Below are positions 1-8,871 of a stretch of DNA of 64,000 nt, in pieces. Within the stretch, counting starts at the first letter, position 1, and the number at the start of each line of letters is the position of its first letter. The stretch is from JBCDBD01 sp039184335 (GTDB lineage Bacteria; Bacteroidota; Bacteroidia; Flavobacteriales; Flavobacteriaceae). Below the pieces are notes generated by a model that did no database searches, had not been told where the DNA came from, and saw nothing but the letters and a program-made list of their open reading frames with translations. The position numbers and the translations under genes are program-made. The stretch spans positions 127,496-191,495 of the forward strand of contig JBCDBD010000003.1 of NCBI GenBank assembly GCA_039184335.1, written 5' to 3'.

Positions 1-2
1 TT

Positions 3-1568
3 CCCTTAATCAAATCTGAGGATGGTGGAAAGACCTATTCCTCTATCAGCAAAGAAAATGTACATGCCGACCATCACGCGCTATGGATCAATCCTAAAAA
101 ACCAGGCCATCTGGTCAATGGCAATGATGGCGGGGTCAATATCACCTACGACGATGGAGAAAGCTGGATGAAAAACAACTCCCCGAGTGTGGGTCAATTC
201 TATGCCATCAATGTCGATTATGAGAAGCCCTACAATGTGTATGGCGGCTTACAGGATAACGGCGTATGGAAAGGCGCCCATAACAGTGAAGAAAGCAGTC
301 AATGGCACCAGACCGGAAAAAACCCTTGGGAAATGATCATGGGAGGTGATGGCATGCAAGTGCAGATCGATAACAGAAATTCGAACATCGTCTATACCGG
401 CTTTCAATTTGGCAATTACTACCGCCTGGATCTCATCAACGGCAAACGTAAACGTATTCAGCCCAAACATGAGTTGGGTGAAGCCCCATACCGTTTTAAT
501 TGGCAGACCCCCATTCTACTTTCGGCACATAACCAAGACATCCTCTATTTAGGTGGGAATCGGTTGCACCGTTCGCTCAATCAAGGTGATGATTGGGAAG
601 CCATCTCAGAAGACTTGACGCAAGGTGGTAAAAAGGGCAATGTCGCCTATGGTACCTTGACCTCCATATCAGAATCACCCTTCAAATTTGGACTTTTATA
701 TGCTGGTAGCGACGATGGTCTGGTACATGTATCGAAAAATGGTGGTGGAAGTTGGGATAACGTTTCGGCTTCATTTCCCAAAGACCTTTGGGTAAGTGAG
801 GTTGCTGCTTCAAAACATAAAAAAGAACGGGTATATGTCACCTTGAACGGATATCGTTGGGATGATTTTACACCTTATGTGTTCATGAGCAATGACTACG
901 GAAAGACCTGGAAGAACATTGCATCAAACATTCCGGCCTCGCCCGTGAATGCCCTAGTGGAAGATCCCGAAAACGAAAACCTATTGTTTGTCGGCACGGA
1001 CAACGGATTGTACGCTTCTTTCGATCAAGGCATGTCATGGGAGCTATTGCAAAATGGTATGCCCAATGTGGCTGTGCACGATTTAGTCGTTCAACCCGAG
1101 GCCAAACATTTGCTTGTGGGTACCCATGGTCGAAGCATATACAAAGTGAACATCAATGCACTACAGCAATTGACAGAAGCGGTGATGAACAAGCCGTTGA
1201 CCATTTTTGGTGTCGACAATATCAAACATTCCAAAAATTGGGGCAACAGCTGGAGCAGTTGGATGAAACCCCAAACCCCTGGATTGGATGCCACCTTTTA
1301 TGCATCGACCCCTGGTACGTACCATGCTTCGGTAAAAACAGTCGATGGTGTCGAAGTAAGTGCCACAGAAATGCAAACGGACAAAGGGTTGAATGTTCTA
1401 TCTTACGATGTCGCCTTTACCAAAAAGGGCAAAAGCAATTTTTTAAAGAAGAACAAAATAAAGTTGACCGAGGCCAAAGATGGAAAAACCTATTTACCCA
1501 AGGGGAAATATGCTATTGAAATCTCAGGCAATGGGCAAATGGAAAAAATCGAATTTGAGATTGAATGA
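3..1568 (+). CDS. BNR/sortilin (VPS10)-type beta-propeller protein, 5' partial
   Basis: The reading frame is open from the first bases of the window, so the N-terminus lies outside and only the last 521 residues or so are present. The protein repeats the Asp-box style pattern of BNR/sortilin propellers: S-x-D-x-G-x-(T/S)-W-like turns such as SEDGGKTY, YDDGESW, SNDYGKTW and FDQGMSW recur at blade-like intervals. This family in Bacteroidota is usually a large secreted protein annotated as VPS10 domain or glycosyl hydrolase (BNR repeat); no glycosidase active site can be shown here. The last 100 residues or so after the propeller look like a separate beta-rich domain. Secretion is inferred, because the signal peptide is not in the window. 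An AT-rich inverted repeat just after the stop (1579-1599) could be a weak terminator. Confidence 0.75.
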   Translation, partial: PLIKSEDGGKTYSSISKENVHADHHALWINPKKPGHLVNGNDGGVNITYDDGESWMKNNSPSVGQFYAINVDYEKPYNVYGGLQDNGVWKGAHNSEESSQWHQTGKNPWEMIMGGDGMQVQIDNRNSNIVYTGFQFGNYYRLDLINGKRKRIQPKHELGEAPYRFNWQTPILLSAHNQDILYLGGNRLHRSLNQGDDWEAISEDLTQGGKKGNVAYGTLTSISESPFKFGLLYAGSDDGLVHVSKNGGGSWDNVSASFPKDLWVSEVAASKHKKERVYVTLNGYRWDDFTPYVFMSNDYGKTWKNIASNIPASPVNALVEDPENENLLFVGTDNGLYASFDQGMSWELLQNGMPNVAVHDLVVQPEAKHLLVGTHGRSIYKVNINALQQLTEAVMNKPLTIFGVDNIKHSKNWGNSWSSWMKPQTPGLDATFYASTPGTYHASVKTVDGVEVSATEMQTDKGLNVLSYDVAFTKKGKSNFLKKNKIKLTEAKDGKTYLPKGKYAIEISGNGQMEKIEFEIE

Positions 1569-1642
1569 TGTTTTAGCACTTTTTTGATCACCAAAAAAGC
1601 AATACGACTTCTTGTTCTGTAATTTCTTATGTAACTTTAAAC

Positions 1643-2032
1643 ATGCAGTTGAACCTTAGCATCCCTGCGTTATTATTTCCTGCCATTTCGTTGACCATGC
1701 TGGCCTACAATGCACGCTACCTTGCCATAGCAGCATTGATTCGTCAACTACATGGTGAATTTCAAAAGACCCAGGCAACACCATTGAAAAGACAAATTGA
1801 GTCTTTGCGCAAACGGCTCAATATCATCAAGAACATGCAGGCTTCGGCCATCATCAGTTTTCTGTTGGCAGCGGTAAGCATGTTCTTGATCTATGTTGAG
1901 TTTACAGTGTGGGCCAATGTTATTTTTGGCATCAGCCTCATTGCCTTAATGCTGTCGCTACTTTTATCATTGATTGAAGTGCAACTGTCGACTAAGGCAC
2001 TGGGCATTCAGTTGAACAACATGGACAAGTAG
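1643..2032 (+). CDS. DUF2721 family membrane protein
   Basis: The 129-residue protein has the DUF2721 layout: an N-terminal hydrophobic segment (about residues 5-30, with the family-like run LLFPAISLTMLAYNARY), a central basic amphipathic helix with repeated Arg/Lys/Gln (about 38-62), and two further hydrophobic helices (about 65-90 and 93-117). It is an integral inner-membrane protein of unknown function. It sits alone, 74 bp after the propeller gene on the same strand and far from the next gene. Nothing in the sequence points to a substrate or partner. The family assignment rests on recognised pattern and length, not on a search. Confidence 0.7.
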   Translation: MQLNLSIPALLFPAISLTMLAYNARYLAIAALIRQLHGEFQKTQATPLKRQIESLRKRLNIIKNMQASAIISFLLAAVSMFLIYVEFTVWANVIFGISLIALMLSLLLSLIEVQLSTKALGIQLNNMDK

Positions 2033-2202
2033 TATACTACGCTAGGGGAACTATACTCACAATTCCACATTCTTTTTAAACAGTAGGCAAGCAAGTCGTT
2101 GAAAATCAGAATTTTCATCAAATCCCAATAACCTTTTCTTTCAACACGGAATGAAGAATATTAATATATTTGGTTCAAGTACTTTCCAATCAATATTTTA
2201 TC

Positions 2203-2661
2203 ATGAAACGAGTCACAGACCTTGATTTTTTTAAGAACATAAGGGAAATACGGGAATTTCAATTTGGTGTGTTTTATTATTTCGAAGGTCTTGTGATTTC
2301 TGAAATCAATGAAGGGGTCATTTTCAACTGGAAGATGGCAAAAAAGGCCATAGCAGCCGCGCATGAAATTTTTGGCGAAGAGAAGCCGATCGCGTACATA
2401 TCAAACCGTATAAACAATTATCATGTAGTAGCCTCTGATTGGGCGAAATTATATAAGAATAGAAATCAATTGGATTTTTATTCGGTCGTGGGAAATACCA
2501 AAGGAAGTTATTCAAGTTTGGTCTTGGAACGGGTCTTCTTCCAAAACTCCATCCAACAATTCCCTGATTTGGACAAGGCGGTAAATTGGAGTCTCGCAGA
2601 AATCAACAAGAGAAAACATATAAGAAGATCAAAATCTTCATTGCCTACCCACATGAAATAG
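2203..2661 (+). CDS. Unrecognised cytosolic protein, possibly SpoIIAA/STAS-like
   Basis: This 152-residue protein has no signal peptide or membrane segment. I chose the ATG at 2203; an upstream TTG at 2170 would add 11 residues of low quality. The order of elements (short strand, FYYFEGLVISEINEGVIFNWKM, a helix with KKAIAAAHEIFG, then PIAYISNRINNYHVVASDW) resembles the small alpha/beta SpoIIAA/STAS-like proteins common in Flavobacteriaceae. That is an impression of fold and no function is claimed. The C-terminus is very basic (INKRKHIRRSK). Its 3' end overlaps the convergent deacylase gene by 24 bp, so both transcripts share complementary ends. Confidence 0.6.
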   Translation: MKRVTDLDFFKNIREIREFQFGVFYYFEGLVISEINEGVIFNWKMAKKAIAAAHEIFGEEKPIAYISNRINNYHVVASDWAKLYKNRNQLDFYSVVGNTKGSYSSLVLERVFFQNSIQQFPDLDKAVNWSLAEINKRKHIRRSKSSLPTHMK

Positions 2662-3603
2662 AGCGTCACCCTGATTGACCACAGCTTGGTAATTGATGCA
2701 AAACACATGTCCATCAAAAGGGGCCTTGATCTTTTTGATTCTTTTAGCATAGGTGTCTGTTACCAGCCCTAAAATCTGCCCCTTGGCAATCGCTGTTCCA
2801 TTTTCAACTTCTGTAATGAACATGCCTGCCCTTGATGCCCGAATCCATTTTGTTGTACCTAGATGCACCATTGGGGCACGCTTCTTATCCTTCTCCTTCT
2901 GTGACAACATTCCCAAAGAAAACAAAACGTTCTTGATGCCTTGAATACCTATTTCAATGGCATTTTCATCAAATCGCATACTTTCGCCAGCTTCATAAAC
3001 TATGGTAGGAATATTCATCTTATGGGTGATCTTTCTAAAAGAACCTGCGATCAAACGAGATGAAAAATAAAATGGGGCGCCAAAGGCCATTGCCAATCTT
3101 TTACTTTGTCCATTCCCTTCTGAGTATCGGATCTGCGGAAAATTGTGCCGCTGCCCACCCCCAGTATGCAAATCAATGCCAAAATCGATCTGGGGCAGTA
3201 TCTGGGAGGTGTAATGATAGGCTATACGACTGGCCAACGAACCAACTTTACTGCCAGGAAAACTACGGTTGACGTCTTTGCCATCAGGAACATCCCTTGA
3301 ATAATGGATAAACCCAAAAATATTTAGAATAGGAACAATGAGCAAGGCACCTTTTTTGAGCTGAAAGTGCTTTTCTTGAAGCATTCTTCTTAAGGTTTCC
3401 ACCCCATTGATCTCATCTCCATGAAGCCCTGCCTGTACCAAAACCGTTGGGCCAGCTTTCTTTGCATTGAACACATGCACTGGAATATCGATCAGCGTAC
3501 CTGTTGGCAGTCTTGCTATCTCAATCTGCAGTAACTTGTTTACACCAGGGGCAACACGTTCTCCATTGATGGTAATGGCCTTATTTTCTTTTGCGACATC
3601 CAT
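2638..3603 (-). CDS. Succinylglutamate desuccinylase/aspartoacylase family deacylase
   Basis: A zinc-dependent amide hydrolase of the M14-like AstE/AspA family, about 321 residues. The first zinc motif is visible as GLHGDEINGVE and the second metal histidine in IDLHTGG, with a catalytic Glu candidate in YEAGES. After the catalytic domain comes a small biotinyl/lipoyl-like beta domain (roughly the last 75 residues, ENGTAIAKGQILG through APFDGHVF), common in this subgroup. I prefer the ATG at 3603 (MDVAKENKAI) over ATGs at 3615 and 3639; all overlap the end of rimK, so the pair is translationally coupled. A RimK-like ligase plus a deacylase suggests a glutamyl or N-acyl modification being made and removed. 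That link is inference, and the substrate is unknown. Confidence 0.8.
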   Translation of the reverse strand: MDVAKENKAITINGERVAPGVNKLLQIEIARLPTGTLIDIPVHVFNAKKAGPTVLVQAGLHGDEINGVETLRRMLQEKHFQLKKGALLIVPILNIFGFIHYSRDVPDGKDVNRSFPGSKVGSLASRIAYHYTSQILPQIDFGIDLHTGGGQRHNFPQIRYSEGNGQSKRLAMAFGAPFYFSSRLIAGSFRKITHKMNIPTIVYEAGESMRFDENAIEIGIQGIKNVLFSLGMLSQKEKDKKRAPMVHLGTTKWIRASRAGMFITEVENGTAIAKGQILGLVTDTYAKRIKKIKAPFDGHVFCINYQAVVNQGDALFHVGRQ

Positions 3604-4471
3604 TTTTTTCAACATATTGAATAATCTGTTCTGCCACATTGACCCCGGTTACCGCTTCAATGCCCTGCAACCCAGGTGAAGCATTGACCTCTATCAATAC
3701 CGGACCTTTTCTTGAACGCATCAAATCGACCCCAGCGACTCCCAAGCCTAAATATTTCGTAGCATGCAATGCGATATATTGCTCTTTTGCTGTTGGGGCG
3801 ATAGCTTCGGTATCCGCTCCTTGATGCACGTTTGAACGAAACTCACCAACACCACTGATTCGCCTCATACTGGCAACTACCTTATTCCCCACAACAATAA
3901 TCCGAATATCTTCCCCATTGGCCTCTTCAACATACCGCTGTAGTAAAATGCTGGTATCCATTTTATAGAATGTATCAATAATCGATTTTGCCGATTTCTT
4001 GCTCTCGGCCAAAATGACCCCCAAGCCATGCGTGCCTTCTTGTAATTTAATGATCACAGGAGGCCCGCCTAATAATCTGATCTGTTCTTCAATGTTGTCA
4101 GGATTGATGGAAAAAACAGTTTCAGGGATTGGAATGCCCTTTCGTGCCATGATTTGAAGTGTTCTGACCTTATTTCTTGCCCTGGTGATCCCAAGTGAGC
4201 GGGCCGTACTAAACACATTGTTCATTTCAAACTGTTTCACGATTGCAGCTCCATGTCTTGTGACCTTTGCACCTATTCGCGGAATGATAGCATGAAACTC
4301 ATGGGTCACATTTTCATCCCCTAAATAGATTTGTGGCTTTCCAGCGCCAAGCTTTACCGAACATTTCGTATGGTCGATCAACTCTACATCGTGTCCTGAG
4401 TTTTGTGCCTCATCGACAATTCGCTTTGTAGAATGAACATTAAGCCCCACTGATAAAATTGCAATGTTCAT
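3581..4471 (-). CDS. rimK: RimK-family ATP-grasp alpha-L-glutamate ligase
   Basis: ATP-grasp ligase of 296 residues, the normal length for RimK. Visible elements are the N-terminal pre-ATP-grasp domain (MNIAILSVG..., PRIGAKVTRHGAAIV), the ATP-binding lobe (PVIIKLQEGTHGLGVILAES), the EDIRIIVVGNKVVASM stretch, and the metal-binding end VLIEVNASPGLQGIE. RimK adds glutamates to the C-terminus of ribosomal protein S6; related enzymes modify other peptides or make poly-glutamate. It overlaps the downstream deacylase by 23 nt, so both are probably made from one mRNA. Upstream lies a 198-bp divergent region shared with sdhC. Family identity is certain; the exact acceptor is not. Confidence 0.88.
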   Translation of the reverse strand: MNIAILSVGLNVHSTKRIVDEAQNSGHDVELIDHTKCSVKLGAGKPQIYLGDENVTHEFHAIIPRIGAKVTRHGAAIVKQFEMNNVFSTARSLGITRARNKVRTLQIMARKGIPIPETVFSINPDNIEEQIRLLGGPPVIIKLQEGTHGLGVILAESKKSAKSIIDTFYKMDTSILLQRYVEEANGEDIRIIVVGNKVVASMRRISGVGEFRSNVHQGADTEAIAPTAKEQYIALHATKYLGLGVAGVDLMRSRKGPVLIEVNASPGLQGIEAVTGVNVAEQIIQYVEKNGCRKRK

Positions 4472-4620
4472 AGGTGTTTTAATCTGGTGGATTCGTCAAG
4501 ATTTCCAATATCGGTCAAAATTTACAATTCAACTACGCTGTACCATTATTTTATTGGCAATTTCATCGGATTTGTTAATGATCATAACGTTTCTAAATAA
4601 GATGGTTGTTCTGTTCAAAG

Positions 4621-4652
4621 TTTGTTAATAAATTGCTTGTGCCGTAAATTTG
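4621..4652 (+). promoter_or_regulatory. Bacteroidota consensus promoter for sdhCAB
   Basis: TTTG at 4621-4624 and TAAATTTG at 4645-4652, separated by 20 bp, match the Bacteroidota -33 (TTTG/TTG) and -7 (TAnnTTTG) elements. The predicted transcript start is about 4656, giving a leader of only about 14 nt before the sdhC ATG at 4670. Confidence 0.7.
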
Positions 4653-4669
4653 TGTCAAAACGGTAACCT

Positions 4670-5338
4670 ATGAGCGGATTGATAAAATCATCAATTGCAA
4701 GAAAATATGTAATGGCACTTTCAGGTCTGTTTTTGGTTCTTTTTCTAGTGCTCCATGTTACCCTTAATCTTGCCTCGGTAATTTCTCCAGATTTTTTCAA
4801 CGACGCCTCCCATTTTATGGGATACAATCCCTTAATACAGTTTATCATACAACCGGTTCTTATTGTAGGCGTAATTGTCCACTTTATGATGGGGTTTGTA
4901 TTGGAAGTACAGAACCGAAGGGCAAGAGGTGTCTCCTATGTCAAGTATAAGGGAAGTGCCAATGCTTCTTGGGTATCCCGTAACATGATCTACAGTGGAT
5001 TGGTAATCTTGGCCTTTTTAGGATTACACTTCTATGACTTCTGGGTACACGAAATGGCCTACAAATACATTGAAGCAAACCCTAAAGACCCAACGCGTTA
5101 CTATGCCGAGACCGTTGAAAAATTTGCCCCCTTTTGGAGAACCGTGTTGTATGTCGTCTCCTTCGTTCTTTTGAGTTTGCATCTTTGGCACGGATTTGCA
5201 TCTTCATTACAATCCATGGGTGCCAACAACAAGTATACCAAGGGCTTCAAAAAATTTGCCCAGGCATTTGCCGTAGTAGTTCCATTGGCTTTCGCCTTTA
5301 TTGCTATTTACCATCATTTTAACCCTGTAACCCATTAA
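4670..5338 (+). CDS. sdhC: Succinate dehydrogenase cytochrome b subunit
   Basis: Membrane anchor of respiratory complex II, 222 residues. It is of the single-polypeptide type used by Bacteroidota, where one five-helix protein replaces SdhC and SdhD. Hydrophobic helices with heme-ligand candidates are seen: FLVLHVTLNLA, QPVLIVGVIVHFMMGF, VILAFLGLHFYDFW, SLHLWHGFASSLQSMG and a last helix VVPLAFAFIAIYHH. The histidines in those helices (LHVTLN, VHFMMG, LHFYDF, HLWHGF) are the expected di-heme ligands. It is the first gene of sdhCAB; the sdhA ATG follows its stop after 2 nt. Electron transfer to menaquinone is inferred from the lineage. Confidence 0.95.
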   Translation: MSGLIKSSIARKYVMALSGLFLVLFLVLHVTLNLASVISPDFFNDASHFMGYNPLIQFIIQPVLIVGVIVHFMMGFVLEVQNRRARGVSYVKYKGSANASWVSRNMIYSGLVILAFLGLHFYDFWVHEMAYKYIEANPKDPTRYYAETVEKFAPFWRTVLYVVSFVLLSLHLWHGFASSLQSMGANNKYTKGFKKFAQAFAVVVPLAFAFIAIYHHFNPVTH

Positions 5339-5340
5339 TT

Positions 5341-7407
5341 ATGGATAAAAAGATACAATCGGGGTCACAGGTTGAAAGTCCGTCAAAGACAACAGCTGAA
5401 AAAAAAACAGTGTTGACTTCCAACGCCCCGACCGGTCCCTTGAAAGATAAATGGACCAAGCACAAAAACGATATTGACCTGGTCAACCCGGCGAACAAAA
5501 GAAATATCGATGTCATTGTAGTCGGTACAGGTTTGGCAGGTGGATCTGCGGCTGCAACCCTCGCCGAACTTGGCTATAATGTCAAAACTTTCTGCTATCA
5601 AGACTCTCCAAGACGTGCACATTCCATTGCTGCACAAGGAGGCGTAAACGCTGCCAAAAACTATCAAGGAGATGGTGATAGCGTGTACCGCTTATTTTAC
5701 GATACTGTAAAGGGGGGGGATTACCGCTCCCGTGAAGCCAATGTCTACCGTTTGGCAGAAGTGTCTACCAATATCATTGATCAATGTGTTGCCCAAGGCG
5801 TGCCCTTTGCCAGGGAATATGGCGGTCTGTTGGACAACCGTTCTTTCGGTGGGGTTTTGGTTTCCCGTACTTTTTATGCCAAAGGACAAACTGGCCAACA
5901 ATTGCTGTTAGGAGCTTATGCGGCCATGAACCGACAGATCCAACGTGGAAAAATCAAATCGTACACTCGACATGAAATGCTCGATTTGGTCTTGGTCGAT
6001 GGAAAAGCAAGGGGTATCATAGCCCGAAATTTAGTGACCGGTGAAATCGAAAGGCATGCAGCCCATGCCGTTGTCTTGGCAACAGGGGGGTATGGAAATC
6101 TGTTCTTTCTGTCCACATACTGTATGGGAGCCAATGTTACTGCTGCCTGGAAAGCACATAAACGAGGTGCATTTTTTGCCAACCCCTGCTACACCCAAAT
6201 CCATCCAACCTGTATTCCGGTCTCAGGGGATCACCAATCTAAACTGACCTTGATGTCAGAATCATTACGTAATGACGGTCGGATCTGGGTACCCAAAAAA
6301 CTGGAAGATGCACAAGCAATCCGTGAAGGTAATTTAAAGCCCACGGAGCTGAAAGAAGAAGATCGTGACTATTATCTGGAAAGACGTTACCCAGCCTTTG
6401 GAAACCTAGTGCCAAGAGACGTAGCTTCTAGAGCTGCCAAAGAACGCTGCGATGCCGGTTTCGGAGTGAACAAAACCGGTGAGGCCGTCTATTTGGATTT
6501 TGATTCGGCCATCATGCGGTATGGGAGGGAAAAAGCCCTTACCTCGGGTATGAAAAATACAGATGATGATACCGTAAGAAAATTGGGTGAAGAAGTGGTC
6601 GAGGCGAAATATGGCAACCTCTTTCAAATGTATGAAAAGATTGTTGACCAAAACCCGTACAAAACCCCAATGATGATCTATCCTGCGGTACACTATACCA
6701 TGGGCGGACTTTGGGTCGATTACAATTTAATGACCAATATTCCCGGTTGTTATGCTGCAGGAGAAGCTAACTTTAGTGACCATGGTGCCAATCGTCTGGG
6801 AGCTTCGGCATTGATGCAAGGCTTGGCCGACGGTTATTTTGTGCTTCCCTATACTATTGGCGATTACCTTTCTGATGATATCAGAACCGGGCCCATATCT
6901 ACCGATACCCCTGAATTTGACGAAGTAGAAAAAAATGTCCGTGAACGGATACAAAAATTAATGGCCGCAAAAGGGATTCACTCTGTCGATTACTACCACA
7001 AAAAACTGGGGAAAATCATGTGGAACAAATGTGGTATGGCACGTAATGAAGATGGCCTGCTCGAGGCAATGAAAGAAATCGCGGAACTACGTGAGGATTT
7101 TTGGGCAAATGTAAAGATTCCTGGAAGTGCTGATGCCAAAAACCAAGAACTGGAGAAGGCTGGCCGTGTTGCCGATTTCTTGGAACTGGGAGAATTGTTT
7201 GCCATGGATGCCCTACACAGAAACGAATCATGTGGTGGTCATTTTAGGGAAGAATACCAAACGGAAGAAGGAGAGGCCCTGCGAGATGATAAAAACTTTA
7301 AATATGTTGCGGCATGGGAATTTAAAGGGAAGCCCAGTGATGCAAAATTGCATAAAGAAGACTTGATTTACGAAAATATTAAGGTGAAAACCCGCTCTTA
7401 CAAATAA
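5341..7407 (+). CDS. sdhA: Succinate dehydrogenase flavoprotein subunit
   Basis: Catalytic FAD subunit of complex II, which oxidises succinate to fumarate on the cytoplasmic side. The FAD dinucleotide fold is at about residues 57-70 (VIVVGTGLAGGSAA), the flavin-His motif is in RRAHSIAAQGGVNAAKN, and catalytic elements HPTC, RNDGRIW and the Arg-containing GANRLGASALMQGLADG are intact. The C-terminal ESCGGHFREEYQ helix is normal. The protein is 688 residues, about 20-30 longer at the N-terminus than the flavobacterial SdhAs I recall, which start near the GPLKDKWTKHK motif. The extension is Ser/Thr/Lys-rich and has no alternative Met, and the ATG is 2 nt after sdhC, so the start looks real. It is cotranscribed with sdhC and sdhB. 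Confidence 0.97.
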   Translation: MDKKIQSGSQVESPSKTTAEKKTVLTSNAPTGPLKDKWTKHKNDIDLVNPANKRNIDVIVVGTGLAGGSAAATLAELGYNVKTFCYQDSPRRAHSIAAQGGVNAAKNYQGDGDSVYRLFYDTVKGGDYRSREANVYRLAEVSTNIIDQCVAQGVPFAREYGGLLDNRSFGGVLVSRTFYAKGQTGQQLLLGAYAAMNRQIQRGKIKSYTRHEMLDLVLVDGKARGIIARNLVTGEIERHAAHAVVLATGGYGNLFFLSTYCMGANVTAAWKAHKRGAFFANPCYTQIHPTCIPVSGDHQSKLTLMSESLRNDGRIWVPKKLEDAQAIREGNLKPTELKEEDRDYYLERRYPAFGNLVPRDVASRAAKERCDAGFGVNKTGEAVYLDFDSAIMRYGREKALTSGMKNTDDDTVRKLGEEVVEAKYGNLFQMYEKIVDQNPYKTPMMIYPAVHYTMGGLWVDYNLMTNIPGCYAAGEANFSDHGANRLGASALMQGLADGYFVLPYTIGDYLSDDIRTGPISTDTPEFDEVEKNVRERIQKLMAAKGIHSVDYYHKKLGKIMWNKCGMARNEDGLLEAMKEIAELREDFWANVKIPGSADAKNQELEKAGRVADFLELGELFAMDALHRNESCGGHFREEYQTEEGEALRDDKNFKYVAAWEFKGKPSDAKLHKEDLIYENIKVKTRSYK

Positions 7408-7414
7408 AACTGCT

Positions 7415-8161
7415 ATGAAATTATATTTGAAGATCTGGAGACAGCGAGACACTGGTTCGAAAGGTAAAATGGTCAACTACACCCTAGATGGTGTCGAGAG
7501 TGACATGTCTTTCTTGGAAATGTTGGACGTGTTGAATGAAGAACTTATCGACAAGGGTGAGGAACCCATCGAGTTTGACCATGATTGCCGCGAAGGAATC
7601 TGCGGTACCTGTTCACTGATGATCAACGGACAGCCACATGGACCAGATTCACGAATCACCGTTTGCCAGCTGCACATGCGCAGCTTTAATGATGGTGATA
7701 CCATCGTAATCGAACCCTGGCGGGCCAAGGCATTCCCTGTCATCAAGGATTTGATTGTCGATAGAACCGCTTTTGACCGCATACAACAAGCAGGGGGTTA
7801 TATCTCAATAAACACCTCAGGGCGGCCCGTTGATGCCAATGCAATTCCCATTCAAAAAGAAATGGCCGATAAATCGTTCAATGCTGCTACCTGTATCGGT
7901 TGTGGTGCCTGTGTGGCCGCTTGCAAAAATGCCAGTGCCATGCTGTTCACCTCTGCCAAGGTTTCGCAATTTGCCTTACTGCCCCAAGGAAGGGTGGAGG
8001 CTGCCGATAGGGTAATGAACATGGTACGTCAGATGGATCTAGAAGGTTTTGGCAATTGCACCAATACCGGAGCTTGTGAGGTAGAGTGCCCCAAGGGTAT
8101 TTCTTTAGAGAACATTGCAAGAATGAATCGCGAATACTTGTTTGCGGGCATGAAAGGATAA
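7415..8161 (+). CDS. sdhB: Succinate dehydrogenase iron-sulfur subunit
   Basis: Iron-sulfur subunit of complex II, 248 residues. The N-terminal [2Fe-2S] ferredoxin domain carries CREGICGTC and a distal Cys in RITVCQLH. The C-terminal domain carries CIGCGACVAACKN and CTNTGACEVECPKG for the [4Fe-4S] and [3Fe-4S] centres. All ligating cysteines are present. The gene starts 7 nt after sdhA and ends the sdhCAB operon. The next gene begins 44 bp later and is unrelated; no clear hairpin separates them. Confidence 0.97.
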   Translation: MKLYLKIWRQRDTGSKGKMVNYTLDGVESDMSFLEMLDVLNEELIDKGEEPIEFDHDCREGICGTCSLMINGQPHGPDSRITVCQLHMRSFNDGDTIVIEPWRAKAFPVIKDLIVDRTAFDRIQQAGGYISINTSGRPVDANAIPIQKEMADKSFNAATCIGCGACVAACKNASAMLFTSAKVSQFALLPQGRVEAADRVMNMVRQMDLEGFGNCTNTGACEVECPKGISLENIARMNREYLFAGMKG

Positions 8162-8205
8162 TCTGATTGTATTTTCTTAGATTAAGGCTGTATTTTTAAC
8201 AAAAT

Positions 8206-8871
8206 ATGACCCTTATGAAAAATTGGATTACCGTTTTTATATGCTTCATCTTCTTTCATGGCATCAAGGCCCAGATTGATTCCAATTCTGTCTTGGGGCT
8301 TCCTGCGGCGACCCTCGCGGAAATCAATGCCGTTGCAGATGCGCAACAAGGAGCCATTGCCTATGCCACAGATACCAATAAAGTATATAAGTTCAATGGC
8401 ACTTTATGGAGTGAAATTGCAAATACAAATAATCCGAAAATCTATCTTGGTGCCTTCATTATCTCTTCGTTGGGCAACCAAACCATTACCGGTATCCCTT
8501 TTCAACCATCACAGCTAAGCTTTGTGGCCCATGCAAATGTCGAAAGCTATAACCTAAATTCAGATAATGGGGTAGGAAACAACAATTCTGGCATAGCAAA
8601 TTCATTCGGAACCACAAATGGCTTCGCAAGGGACGATGGCGGTACAATTTCACAACAGACCATCTATTTGGGAGGTTCTGGAAATTCCATAAACGATATT
8701 TCAAGATATGCGTCTGATTCACATTGTATCGGCATTCGATATGGAAACCAAAACGGGAATCTTATCGGTCTAACAACTGCTAGTCTTACTTCTTTTAATG
8801 TTGATGGTTTTACCATCAATGTCGACAACTTCGCCGACGGTACCGTAGTCTTATTCCACGCATATGATTAA
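8206..8871 (+). CDS. Secreted hypothetical protein
   Basis: A 221-residue protein with a clear signal peptide (about residues 1-22, KNWITVFICFIFFHGIKAQ, cut after the AQ). ATG starts at 8206 and 8215 are both possible. The first mature segment (SVLGLPAATLAEINAVADAQQGAIAYATDTNKVYKFNG, here described rather than aligned) resembles the short G-x-x-A-Y-x-T-D-T-x-K-x-Y-x-F-N-G repeat found in many flavobacterial cell-surface and tail-fibre-like proteins. The rest is Asn/Ser/Gly-rich beta structure with no catalytic motif. It overlaps the vsr gene start by 8 nt, so the two may be cotranscribed although no functional link is evident. Extracellular location is inferred from the signal peptide. Confidence 0.65.
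   Translation: MTLMKNWITVFICFIFFHGIKAQIDSNSVLGLPAATLAEINAVADAQQGAIAYATDTNKVYKFNGTLWSEIANTNNPKIYLGAFIISSLGNQTITGIPFQPSQLSFVAHANVESYNLNSDNGVGNNNSGIANSFGTTNGFARDDGGTISQQTIYLGGSGNSINDISRYASDSHCIGIRYGNQNGNLIGLTTASLTSFNVDGFTINVDNFADGTVVLFHAYD

Noticed and set aside
1579..1599. AT-rich inverted repeat CTTTTTTG/CAAAAAAG as a terminator
   Set aside because: The stem has almost no GC and would be unstable; it is noted only within the propeller gene entry.
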